A stretch of DNA of 45,443 nt from Bacillota bacterium. GTDB lineage: Bacteria > Bacillota > Clostridia > Lachnospirales > Lachnospiraceae. The notes beneath the pieces were generated by a model. It had not been told where the DNA came from and did no database searches. It worked only from the letters and a program-made list of their open reading frames with translations. Within the stretch, counting starts at the first letter, position 1. Each line of letters opens with the position of its first letter. The translations under genes were made by a program, and so were the position numbers. This document shows, one piece after another, positions 38,618-45,443 of the stretch. The DNA lies in the NCBI GenBank assembly GCA_023412855.1, contig JAEZRJ010000029.1, forward strand, positions 1 to 45,443, read 5' to 3'.

Positions 38618-39673
38618 ATGATCACTGTTGCTAGCATTACTTTAAAACCCGGAATGGAAATCGGTGAAGATGTTTTTAATTATAAAAATGAACTTCTTGT
38701 GGCTGCCGGTACGATTCTGGAGGACAGCCATATCAAGAAAATCGTCCGCCATTCTGTAATGAGCGTTACCATCAAAGAAGCGGTTGACTACGCGACTACA
38801 CGTTTTGAAAGGGTGCGCTTGAGCGAAGGCTTCAAGAAATTCGATGCCGTTTACAGCGAATACCTTCTATACTACAAAGAGCTCATGGTGGACTTCGTTA
38901 CAAAGGGCATTCCCTTTCAGGTCGACCATCTCATGGACATTTATCGTGCCATTACCCCTTATGCGCAAAGCGGCGAACTTTTATTGGACTACCTTTATCA
39001 CATGCTTCCCAGCGAAGATAACATGACACACGCCCATTGCCTGAACTCTGCTTTAATTGCCGGTGTGTTCGCGAAATGGCTCAAGCTTTCGCAGGAGGAT
39101 ACCGAAATACTGATTAAATGCGGATTCTTCTACGATATTGGCAAACTAAAGCTTCCCAATGACTTAATATGGAAATCGGAAAAGCTTACAGAGCTTGAGT
39201 TCACCCAAATCAAGACCCATACCCTGACCGGTTTCGATTTGCTCAAAGAACTGGATTTGAATCCACATATCATCAATGCAACACTCATGCACCACGAACG
39301 CTGTGACGGCTCCGGCTATCCATCCAGGCTTAGAGGTGATAAGATAGACCGTTTTGCAAAGTACATAGCGATCATCGACACCTATGAGGCCATGACCTCT
39401 TCCAGAATGTACCGCCAGTCCTATCATCCGTTCCAGATTATCGCCGGTTTCGAGAAAGCGGGCTTCATCATTTATGAAGAAACTATACTGCGCCCGATTC
39501 TATCGCACATTGCCGCCTCCCAGGTGGGAAATAATATACGTCTGAGCGATGGCCGCGTGGCGGAGGTTGTTTTAATCAATCAAAGGTATTTGTCCAGACC
39601 GCTTCTCCGCTCGCCGGAAGGACTTATCGATTTATCGACAGAACCGCAGTTACAGATAGAGGCTATTTATTAG
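38618..39673 (+). CDS. HD-GYP-domain protein with altered HD motif
   Basis: A 351-residue protein with a short N-terminal DUF3391-like region (LKPGMEIGEDVFNYKNELLVAAGTILED) and an HD-GYP output domain, which in active members hydrolyses c-di-GMP. The first metal His is in THAHCLNSALIAG, the GYP motif is complete (MHHERCDGSGYPSRLRGDKI) and IIDTYEAMTSSRMYRQS follows. The HD pair itself reads YDIGK: Tyr172 replaces the metal-binding His. Catalysis may be lost, with binding retained. ATG 38618 has GAGGAGG nine bases upstream. Its leader contains MITE copy 3, and it ends in its own terminator. Confidence 0.88.
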   Translation: MITVASITLKPGMEIGEDVFNYKNELLVAAGTILEDSHIKKIVRHSVMSVTIKEAVDYATTRFERVRLSEGFKKFDAVYSEYLLYYKELMVDFVTKGIPFQVDHLMDIYRAITPYAQSGELLLDYLYHMLPSEDNMTHAHCLNSALIAGVFAKWLKLSQEDTEILIKCGFFYDIGKLKLPNDLIWKSEKLTELEFTQIKTHTLTGFDLLKELDLNPHIINATLMHHERCDGSGYPSRLRGDKIDRFAKYIAIIDTYEAMTSSRMYRQSYHPFQIIAGFEKAGFIIYEETILRPILSHIAASQVGNNIRLSDGRVAEVVLINQRYLSRPLLRSPEGLIDLSTEPQLQIEAIY

Positions 39674-39684
39674 CCTCTATTTTT
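39658..39684 (+). terminator. Terminator of the HD-GYP-like gene
   Basis: AGAGGCTA and TAGCCTCT form an 8-bp stem around TTTAT, followed by ATTTTTC on plus. It overlaps the last codons of the gene. Confidence 0.85.
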
Positions 39685-39757
39685 CTGCAATAATAAAGTA
39701 CTCCTATTACAGAAAAATGGAGGCGCAGCTATGCGCACGGAACAAAAGATGTGCTGC
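39685..39757 (-). repeat. Remnant of the 113-bp-repeat family
   Basis: Read on minus, GGCAGCACATCTTTTGTTCC, then GTGCGCATAGCTGCGCC and a TGTAATAGGAG arm, resembles the right half of the 29.5-kb tandem unit (GGCAGCACAGCTTTTGTTCC, then GCGCGCAGCTGTGC and a CATAGG arm). Confidence 0.6.
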
Positions 39758-39763
39758 CAGTTC

Positions 39764-41203
39764 TCAGGCACCGAAATACGCATCGAATATTCTCTTGGCA
39801 ATAGGAACCGCATAATCGCCGCCGGAGCCTGCTCCTTCTATAATGATGGTTACACATATTTCAGGTTCTTCCACCGGTGCGAAGCCGGTAAACCACGCAT
39901 GAGAGTCTTCTTTTACACTATTATATTCTGCAGATCCGGTCTTTCCTGCCGCTGTGTAAGACAAGCCTTTTAGCCTGCTGGCAGTTCCCTTCTCCACGAC
40001 TTCCTTCATCAATCCGGCCAAAATATCCGCTTCTGCCTCAGTCATCAGCTTACGGTAGGAAGATGGTGCAAACTGTTTGATTACAGTTCCCGCACTGTTC
40101 TCCACGCGATCGATCATATAGGGCTGCATCACAACACCGCCGTCTGCAATAGCGCTGGTAATCATATTTAAATGAATGGGCGTCATGCCGGTGGTTCCCT
40201 GACCGATTGCGATCTGCATCATGTCCGCATTGGTAGAGTCTTCGTTTACCGTTATTCTGCTTTTGCTATAATTCACTTTCAGAGGCAGTTCCTCATTGAA
40301 CATCAAATCAGCTAATGTGTCATCGAACTTGCTTCTATTTAACTTAAGCCCTATGTTGGCGAAAGAGGAGTTGCAGGATTTGGCGAAGGACAGTGCAAAG
40401 TCCTCGTTGCCATGACTCTGTCCATGGTAACAGTTGATTCTGTCTGCACCGTCGGAAAAGCTTCCGGTGCAATTAAATGTATAGTTTTGATAGGCATCGG
40501 GATTTTCCCTTATATATTCCAGTGCCGTAACAATCTTAAAGGTAGAGCCGGGCGGATACAGGCCTTGAGTGGTGCGGTTAAGCAGAATACTGTTATCCTT
40601 ATCGGCCACCAAGTCGTCCCATATGGCATCTATTTGATTTGGGTTGAAATCAGGCTTGGAAACCATGGCCAGAATCTTCCCGGTGGAAGGCTGGGTCACA
40701 ATTATTGCCCCCTTGTATACACCAAGTGCATTGTACGCCACCTCCTGAAGGTTTACATCCAGCGTCGTATAGATATCGTCTCCCGGATATTTTTCGCCTG
40801 ATACATCATTGGCTACCTTATCCGATAAGGGCGCATTGGAATTGATCAGATAATAATTGCCCAGAGCCTCTACTCCTGCCCTGCCGTTGGTGGAATAACC
40901 CACCGCATGAGAAAACAAGTCGGCATAAGGATACTGCCTCGTCTCTTCTCCGTCGCTGTCCGTTACCGTCTCCGCTAATACATCCCCGTCCTTGGAATAT
41001 ATGGTACCTCTGATATTTTGTGCGATTAACATTTTCTGCCTGCTGTTATAGCTGTTGTTGATCAGCTCCTGCTTATTCGTCACGGAGTAATAACAGATAT
41101 AGCTCATCATTCCTACAAAAACGCCCACAAACAAAAAGGTCACGATCACAATCTGAATATTAATTTTTTTTCTATTGTTATCCGCTCTATTCTTCACTAT
41201 CAT
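39764..41203 (-). CDS. Penicillin-binding protein 2 / PbpA-like transpeptidase
   Basis: A 479-residue class B penicillin-binding protein that cross-links peptidoglycan. An N-terminal transmembrane helix (about 15-38) is followed by a dimerisation-like region (RGTIYSKDGDVLAET) and the transpeptidase domain: catalytic Ser220 in PPGSTFK, SCN in FAKSCNSSF and KTGSAEY. It lacks PASTA repeats and is shorter than FtsI-type proteins, matching the PbpA class found with FtsW-like genes in Clostridia and Actinobacteria. ATG 41203 has GAGG six bases upstream and overlaps the FtsW-like gene by 17 bases, so the two are translationally coupled. Confidence 0.92.
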   Translation of the reverse strand: MIVKNRADNNRKKINIQIVIVTFLFVGVFVGMMSYICYYSVTNKQELINNSYNSRQKMLIAQNIRGTIYSKDGDVLAETVTDSDGEETRQYPYADLFSHAVGYSTNGRAGVEALGNYYLINSNAPLSDKVANDVSGEKYPGDDIYTTLDVNLQEVAYNALGVYKGAIIVTQPSTGKILAMVSKPDFNPNQIDAIWDDLVADKDNSILLNRTTQGLYPPGSTFKIVTALEYIRENPDAYQNYTFNCTGSFSDGADRINCYHGQSHGNEDFALSFAKSCNSSFANIGLKLNRSKFDDTLADLMFNEELPLKVNYSKSRITVNEDSTNADMMQIAIGQGTTGMTPIHLNMITSAIADGGVVMQPYMIDRVENSAGTVIKQFAPSSYRKLMTEAEADILAGLMKEVVEKGTASRLKGLSYTAAGKTGSAEYNSVKEDSHAWFTGFAPVEEPEICVTIIIEGAGSGGDYAVPIAKRIFDAYFGA

Positions 41204-42590
41204 CCAAATCCTCAATGTAAGTCTTTTCTCTTTGTTTCTGGCTTTTTAACTTCTTCAGCTTCTTTTTTTCTGCCCGAAGCATTTCCTTCTCCTCGTCCTG
41301 ACGAATCATGCAAAGGCCTTCGATAATGGCGAACATAATGAGGGTCGTAAGGACAGAACTTCCTCCGTAGCTGATAAGCGGCAAGGTAACTCCGGTAAGA
41401 GGAATGAATTTGCTGCCGCCGCCAATGGTAAGAAATACCTGAAAGATATAGGTGACTCCCAAACCAAAGGCTATGAGCTGATAAAAGCGATCGTTCAATT
41501 TCATAGAGATATTCATAAACATGATGAAGCAGCTAATACATACAAGAATCAAGCACATGGAAAATATGATTCCAAGCTCCTCCGCAATCGCCGAAAATAT
41601 GAAGTCTGCCTCCACAAAGGGAATCGATTCCGGCGTGCCCTGAAAAAGGCCGAGGCCGAACCACCCTCCACTGCTTATGGCAAACAGAGACTGAGTGATC
41701 TGATATCCGCCTGAGTCAATTTGACTCCACGGGTCACTCCACGCCTGAACCCTCACCTGAACGTGAGTAAATACCTTATAGGCAATGATTGCCGCGCCGG
41801 AGCCCCCCGCTGCTCCGGCAAGCAGATACAACGGATTCTTCGTAGCAATAAACACCATGAATACGTATACGATAAAAAAGATTAAGGCACTGCCAAGATC
41901 CTTGGAAATAACCAGTATAACCACATGGATTCCCGCTACTACAGCCGTTGTGAACACCTCAAAAAATGAAGTGGATTCATACAATGCGCTGGCTACAAAA
42001 AACACAAAGATAATCTTCACGAATTCCGATGGCTGAAAGGTTACTCCCGCAAAGGAATAAGATATTTTCGAACCATAGGTCGCCGTCCCTAAAATGAGCA
42101 CCACTGCAAGCGCTCCGGCTCCTATGATGGCATAAACCCACGTCAGGCTCTTTAGAAATTTAAGCCTGTGTACGAAAAAAGGAATCACCATGGTTATCGC
42201 GATGGAAAATGCCACAATGACGAATTGTTTTACAGCCTTTTCATAGGAAATCCGTGTAAGGACTATAAAGCCGATACTCAAAAGCATACACATATTGTTT
42301 ACGATCAATCGGTTCGCCCGCGGATATATCACGTGGAAGAGCGCCACGGTAGCGAACAGAACAATTTGCTGGAACGCATAAAAAAACAGATAGCTCATCT
42401 CTCCCGTTTCAAAACAGATTACCATAAAACAAGAAAAATGAATCAAAAACATTAAAATATTCTGTCTCGTGTAAGTTCCGCTTCTGTCCTCTTCGTCCCG
42501 GTACCTGAATACTGCGAAGCATTCGCAGACATACAATACCATAAATAAAGTTATAACATATTTCGATAGTTCCGTAATATACAATTCCAT
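41187..42590 (-). CDS. FtsW/RodA/SpoVE-family glycosyltransferase
   Basis: A 467-residue SEDS-family protein with about ten membrane segments that polymerises lipid II, usually with a class B PBP. Motifs are FQPSEFVKIIFVFF, SKDLGSALIFF, a long extracellular loop with QVRVQAWSDPWSQIDSGGYQITQSLFAISSGGWFGLG and FVEADFIFSAIAEELG, and LPLISYGGSS near the end. A basic cytoplasmic tail of about 45 residues follows. The start at 42590 follows GGGTGAATT. The downstream PBP gene overlaps it, so the pair forms a cognate SEDS-PBP unit for division or sporulation. Confidence 0.92.
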   Translation of the reverse strand: MELYITELSKYVITLFMVLYVCECFAVFRYRDEEDRSGTYTRQNILMFLIHFSCFMVICFETGEMSYLFFYAFQQIVLFATVALFHVIYPRANRLIVNNMCMLLSIGFIVLTRISYEKAVKQFVIVAFSIAITMVIPFFVHRLKFLKSLTWVYAIIGAGALAVVLILGTATYGSKISYSFAGVTFQPSEFVKIIFVFFVASALYESTSFFEVFTTAVVAGIHVVILVISKDLGSALIFFIVYVFMVFIATKNPLYLLAGAAGGSGAAIIAYKVFTHVQVRVQAWSDPWSQIDSGGYQITQSLFAISSGGWFGLGLFQGTPESIPFVEADFIFSAIAEELGIIFSMCLILVCISCFIMFMNISMKLNDRFYQLIAFGLGVTYIFQVFLTIGGGSKFIPLTGVTLPLISYGGSSVLTTLIMFAIIEGLCMIRQDEEKEMLRAEKKKLKKLKSQKQREKTYIEDLDDSEE

Positions 42591-42620
42591 AATTCACCCG
42601 TACACTTTTTAAGTGTAAAT

Positions 42621-44882
42621 TTATTCTACTCCCCGATTCAAATGCGCGTTGGTATATTCTGCAAACGGAGGTTTCCCTTCCTCTTCCCCGCTGTTTCTTA
42701 TCCTGCTTTCATAGAAGGAAATAATCTCCCCTGCATCCTTCCCCTTTTCCGTGGTAAAATCCAGACGAAACGTCGAAACTCCAAGCTTCGTCATTTTCAG
42801 AAGGTTCTGATGCAGCGACAAAGGAACCGAATTATAAATAATATTATAACAGTGTCTGCAATTCAAATATACCGGAAATTTTTTTCGGTACCGGTCAGTC
42901 AAAAAGGTTGTTCCGCTTACTGCGTTCTTATTTCCCCCGGTCTTCCTGCAAAAGCCCATAGTCTTAGAAACACAGTTGACGGTTACCATCATCGGTATCC
43001 TTCCATAGACGATTTGTGATAAGGAATCACTGCCCACGCCTTCCATCAGTCCGGCAATTTCTTTGAAATTAAGCTCATGGGGAAGATACCGTTCCGCGCA
43101 CTCATCCTTGTAAGCTTCATAAGCTTCTTTGTTCCACATATAAAGATTAGCGTCAGTGACAATATCCTTACTATAGAAAAAGCTCCTAAGCCATTGCAAT
43201 TCTTCCTGATTTCGGATCAATACTCCCGAAAACTGTTCTCCCTCCAGCAGCTTTTTCATTTTATCCAAAAACATTTTATCATAATCTCTTATAATATGGG
43301 GCATTGCCAGATAAAATTTTATATCCTTTTTATTATTTCTTAAGGTACGCTCCGCAGAGCCGGATTCTTCCAGCAAATCCGAAGAAATATAAATCCTGGA
43401 TATACTGTTTTCCAGCGCAGCGCTAAGCTGTTCCTCTGTCTGTACGGACACATGCAGCTTTATTTCATTTATAGGCTTACTAACAATCCTATCACTTTTC
43501 TCCGCTTTTTTATCCCGGCAAGGCTTTATTTCTTCATCGGCAGCTTTCAGTTTCTCATCGTTTAGGTTCTCCGCTGCGATTTCTTTGCGCTCCGGATAAG
43601 AAAGCCCATTGAGCGTAATTATTTTTTCCGCTAACGCCTCACACGCCATACGACGCAAATCATTCAGCGCCTTTACGGGAATAAAAATATCTGATTCCAT
43701 ATCGATTTCGATATTTTCTAAATGGAATGCCGTATTCCCGCTTTTTGAAAGCTGTTTACGCACGCTCTCTTCACTCATTGGCTGTTTTAAGGCTTCTTCC
43801 ACAATATTTCCATATATGGCGGCCGTTATATTTTTATAAGTGAGGGTAAAATAGGCAGGGCTGTTTTTATACAGTCTCGTTTTTCCCGTCACAGCAAGGC
43901 GGTAATCTCCTTGCAGATATTCCTCCCTGACTCTTTGGGACAAGCTTTCGTCTCGCCCTCCATAGCTTGGATTATCCAGCGTTATCATATCCTTGCCATT
44001 ATGCTTATGATAATATCCTTCACTGATTTCGCTTCGGATATACAAGGAGCGAAGAGCCTCCATATCCTCTTTTTTAACGGAATATCCCGCTCCCCGGCTA
44101 TCATAATATTTATCGATATATTTCCGGTAAAGAGCGGTCACCCCTGCAACGTATTCAGGGCTTTTCATCCTTCCCTCAATTTTAAAAGAATCGATTCCAG
44201 CTTCGATCAGCTCGGGAATCAGCTCTATCGTACACATATCCTTCAGGCTGAGAGGATATTTCTCCTTTTTCCCTTCCGCCGAATAAGGCAGGCGGCATGG
44301 CTGCGCACACCTGCCTCTGTTACCGCTCCTTCCGCCGATGATGCTGCTGAATAAACATTGTCCGGAATAACAATAGCAGACAGCTCCGTGAACAAAGGTC
44401 TCTATCTCAATATCCACTTCTTTTTTTATGTTTTTGATTTCTGCAAGGGACAGCTCTCTGGCCGGTACGATACGAGCGGCTCCCAGTCCCTTCATATACT
44501 CCGCTCCATACGCTCCCGTTATGGTCATTTGCGTGCTGATATGACGCTCCAAGCCGGGAAACCATTCTCCGACCGCACGAAATGCTCCCATATCCTGAAT
44601 GATGATTCCATCCAGGTCTGCTTGATAAAAGGGCTGCAGGTAATCGTAAATTTCCGCAAATTCGCTTTCCTTTACGAGGGTATTCAGTGTTAAATATACT
44701 TTTCTTCCATATATATGAGCATGCTTTATGGCGTTTATAACTTCCTCTTCCGAAAAGTTATCCGCATATGCCCGTGCTCCGAATTTGTTTCCACCCAGAT
44801 AAACGGCATCTGCCCCGGCATGCACTGCGCCTAGAAAGCATTCATAATTACCCGCAGGCGCAAGAAGTTCTACTTTTTTCAT
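42621..44882 (-). CDS. U32-family peptidase-like protein with C-terminal DUF3656-type extension
   Basis: A 753-residue member of the U32 family, which includes RlhA (23S rRNA C2501 hydroxylation) and other tRNA/rRNA-modifying proteins. N-terminal ELLAPAGNYECFLGAVHAGADAVYLGG, then STQMTITGAYGAEYMKGLGAARIVPARELSL, and a Cys cluster CYCYSGQCLFSSIIGGRSGNRGRCAQPCR that probably holds an iron-sulfur cluster. EGRMKSPEYVAGVT is also typical. The C-terminal half (from about 380) is the DUF3656-like part, ending in a second Cys group, NCRHCYN. It lies 30 bases before the FtsW-like gene. A terminator stands 24 bases before its start. Confidence 0.9.
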   Translation of the reverse strand: MKKVELLAPAGNYECFLGAVHAGADAVYLGGNKFGARAYADNFSEEEVINAIKHAHIYGRKVYLTLNTLVKESEFAEIYDYLQPFYQADLDGIIIQDMGAFRAVGEWFPGLERHISTQMTITGAYGAEYMKGLGAARIVPARELSLAEIKNIKKEVDIEIETFVHGAVCYCYSGQCLFSSIIGGRSGNRGRCAQPCRLPYSAEGKKEKYPLSLKDMCTIELIPELIEAGIDSFKIEGRMKSPEYVAGVTALYRKYIDKYYDSRGAGYSVKKEDMEALRSLYIRSEISEGYYHKHNGKDMITLDNPSYGGRDESLSQRVREEYLQGDYRLAVTGKTRLYKNSPAYFTLTYKNITAAIYGNIVEEALKQPMSEESVRKQLSKSGNTAFHLENIEIDMESDIFIPVKALNDLRRMACEALAEKIITLNGLSYPERKEIAAENLNDEKLKAADEEIKPCRDKKAEKSDRIVSKPINEIKLHVSVQTEEQLSAALENSISRIYISSDLLEESGSAERTLRNNKKDIKFYLAMPHIIRDYDKMFLDKMKKLLEGEQFSGVLIRNQEELQWLRSFFYSKDIVTDANLYMWNKEAYEAYKDECAERYLPHELNFKEIAGLMEGVGSDSLSQIVYGRIPMMVTVNCVSKTMGFCRKTGGNKNAVSGTTFLTDRYRKKFPVYLNCRHCYNIIYNSVPLSLHQNLLKMTKLGVSTFRLDFTTEKGKDAGEIISFYESRIRNSGEEEGKPPFAEYTNAHLNRGVE

Positions 44883-44905
44883 CTTTTATTTTTACCTTTG
44901 ATTAG

Positions 44906-44932
44906 AAAAAGCTGCCTTTTTCGTAAGACAGC
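44906..44932 (-). terminator. Terminator between zapA and the U32 gene
   Basis: GCTGTC and GGCAGC form a 6-bp stem around a 10-base loop on minus, followed by TTTTTC. It lies just upstream of the U32 start, so it may act as a partial terminator. Confidence 0.75.
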
Positions 44933-44955
44933 CCACTTTCTATGATTCCTTTATA

Positions 44956-45363
44956 TTACTTTTTCGCATCCTTTAGTTCCATTTCCATGCGAATCATTTT
45001 CTTTGCGTTTTCATTTATTTCCGCTTGCAGACTTTTTACGCTTTTCTCTGTATTTTCCAGCTTAATCTGGGAAGTGATCAACTCATGCTTCAAGTCGTAC
45101 AATTCCTTTTCTTTGCTCTGAATATCTTCCTCCAAAAGGCTTATCTGCTTTTTGGCCTTGAAATAATCGTCGGCAATATTAAGCTGCAGCAAGACGTTCT
45201 GAGTATCCAGAGGCTGCCTTCTAAAGCTGTCGACTTTACCGTACTCCGTCATCTTATTGTTAATATAACACGCGACTCTCTGTAAATACTCTTCGCTCTC
45301 GTAACCGCTCAAAGTAAATACTTTACCGCCAATGATAACTTCCGTATCTGTCTTCGCCGACAT
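44956..45363 (-). CDS. zapA: Cell division protein ZapA
   Basis: A 135-residue ZapA that bundles FtsZ. The N-terminal domain has TEVIIGGKVFTLSGYESEEYLQRVACYINNKM (family core), LDTQNVLLQLNIADDYFKA and then a long C-terminal coiled coil (residues about 75-130), longer than in the shortest ZapA proteins. ATG 45363 follows AGGGGTGAGGGA; a reading from 45381 has no better site. It is the first gene of the minus-strand envelope block. The upstream flank to the right edge is 80 bases of AT-rich sequence. Confidence 0.9.
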   Translation of the reverse strand: MSAKTDTEVIIGGKVFTLSGYESEEYLQRVACYINNKMTEYGKVDSFRRQPLDTQNVLLQLNIADDYFKAKKQISLLEEDIQSKEKELYDLKHELITSQIKLENTEKSVKSLQAEINENAKKMIRMEMELKDAKK

Positions 45364-45443
45364 TCCCTCACCCCTTAACACAAAATATGCCCTAATACAT
45401 TCATAATTTACACAATATTTATTATATAGATATTAAGAGGGAA

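Overview
This is a Gram-positive, low-to-medium GC chromosomal window that looks like a spore-forming Clostridia, most likely Lachnospiraceae. The evidence is the gene families and their order: HisZ with short-form HisG, RecU, RluA-type synthases, an Asp23-FakA-RecG block next to rpmB, sporulation genes (ylbJ, gerW/ytfJ, a DUF2953 partner), a Feo operon with two FeoA proteins and a FeoB-associated Cys-rich peptide, and a ZapA-U32-FtsW-PBP cell-envelope block. No IS transposase, prophage, CRISPR array, tRNA or rRNA was seen. Most genes are on the minus strand; only a DtxR-type regulator, ylbJ, rpmB and an HD-GYP-like gene are on plus.

Layout. 1-3.75 kb: histidine operon hisZ-hisG-hisD-hisB (hisB cut by the left edge) behind a consensus promoter, with a 53-bp tandem duplication creating an 18-codon ORF between hisZ and hisG. 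3.77-9.3 kb: recU, an RluA-type pseudouridine synthase, an SDR gene bracketed by two inverted copies of a MITE-like repeat, a YgiQ radical SAM protein and a HAD phosphatase. 9.6-10.7 kb: a Ca2+/H+ antiporter. 11.1-15.1 kb: iron-uptake operon (feoA-like, feoA, feoB, Cys-rich membrane peptide, Fur-family regulator) divergent from a DtxR-family gene, with operator-like palindromes between them. 15.3-20.8 kb: enolase, a fused MFS/spermidine synthase-like membrane protein, a membrane-anchored transglutaminase-like protein and an RsuA-type synthase. 20.9-25 kb: ylbJ, a membrane-anchored amidase, a coiled-coil protein, coaD and rsmD. 25.1-29.3 kb: a topoisomerase IV-like subunit pair. 29.4-29.9 kb: a repeat-rich gap with a 113-bp tandem repeat. 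29.9-35.4 kb: DegV/FakB-like, recG, fakA and Asp23 genes, then rpmB on plus. 35.5-38.2 kb: an apparent operon of a conserved hypothetical, DUF2953, GerW, a 46-aa membrane peptide and a coiled-coil/J-domain protein. 38.4-39.7 kb: a degenerate HD-GYP gene whose leader carries the best-preserved MITE copy. 39.8-45.4 kb: penicillin-binding protein, FtsW/RodA/SpoVE, U32 peptidase-like protein and zapA.

The window is mostly core-genome content. The unusual parts lie between genes: a three-copy ~145-bp element with terminal inverted repeats, one copy with a 9-bp target duplication between a strong promoter and the HD-GYP start; the his-operon duplication; the 113-bp tandem repeat and its scattered relatives; and a palindrome (AGTTAG-N6-CTAAC) shared by the feo and eno promoter regions. 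I see no wholly new multi-gene system. The best candidates for undescribed biology are the MITE family as a transcribed leader and the small membrane protein/J-domain pair behind gerW.
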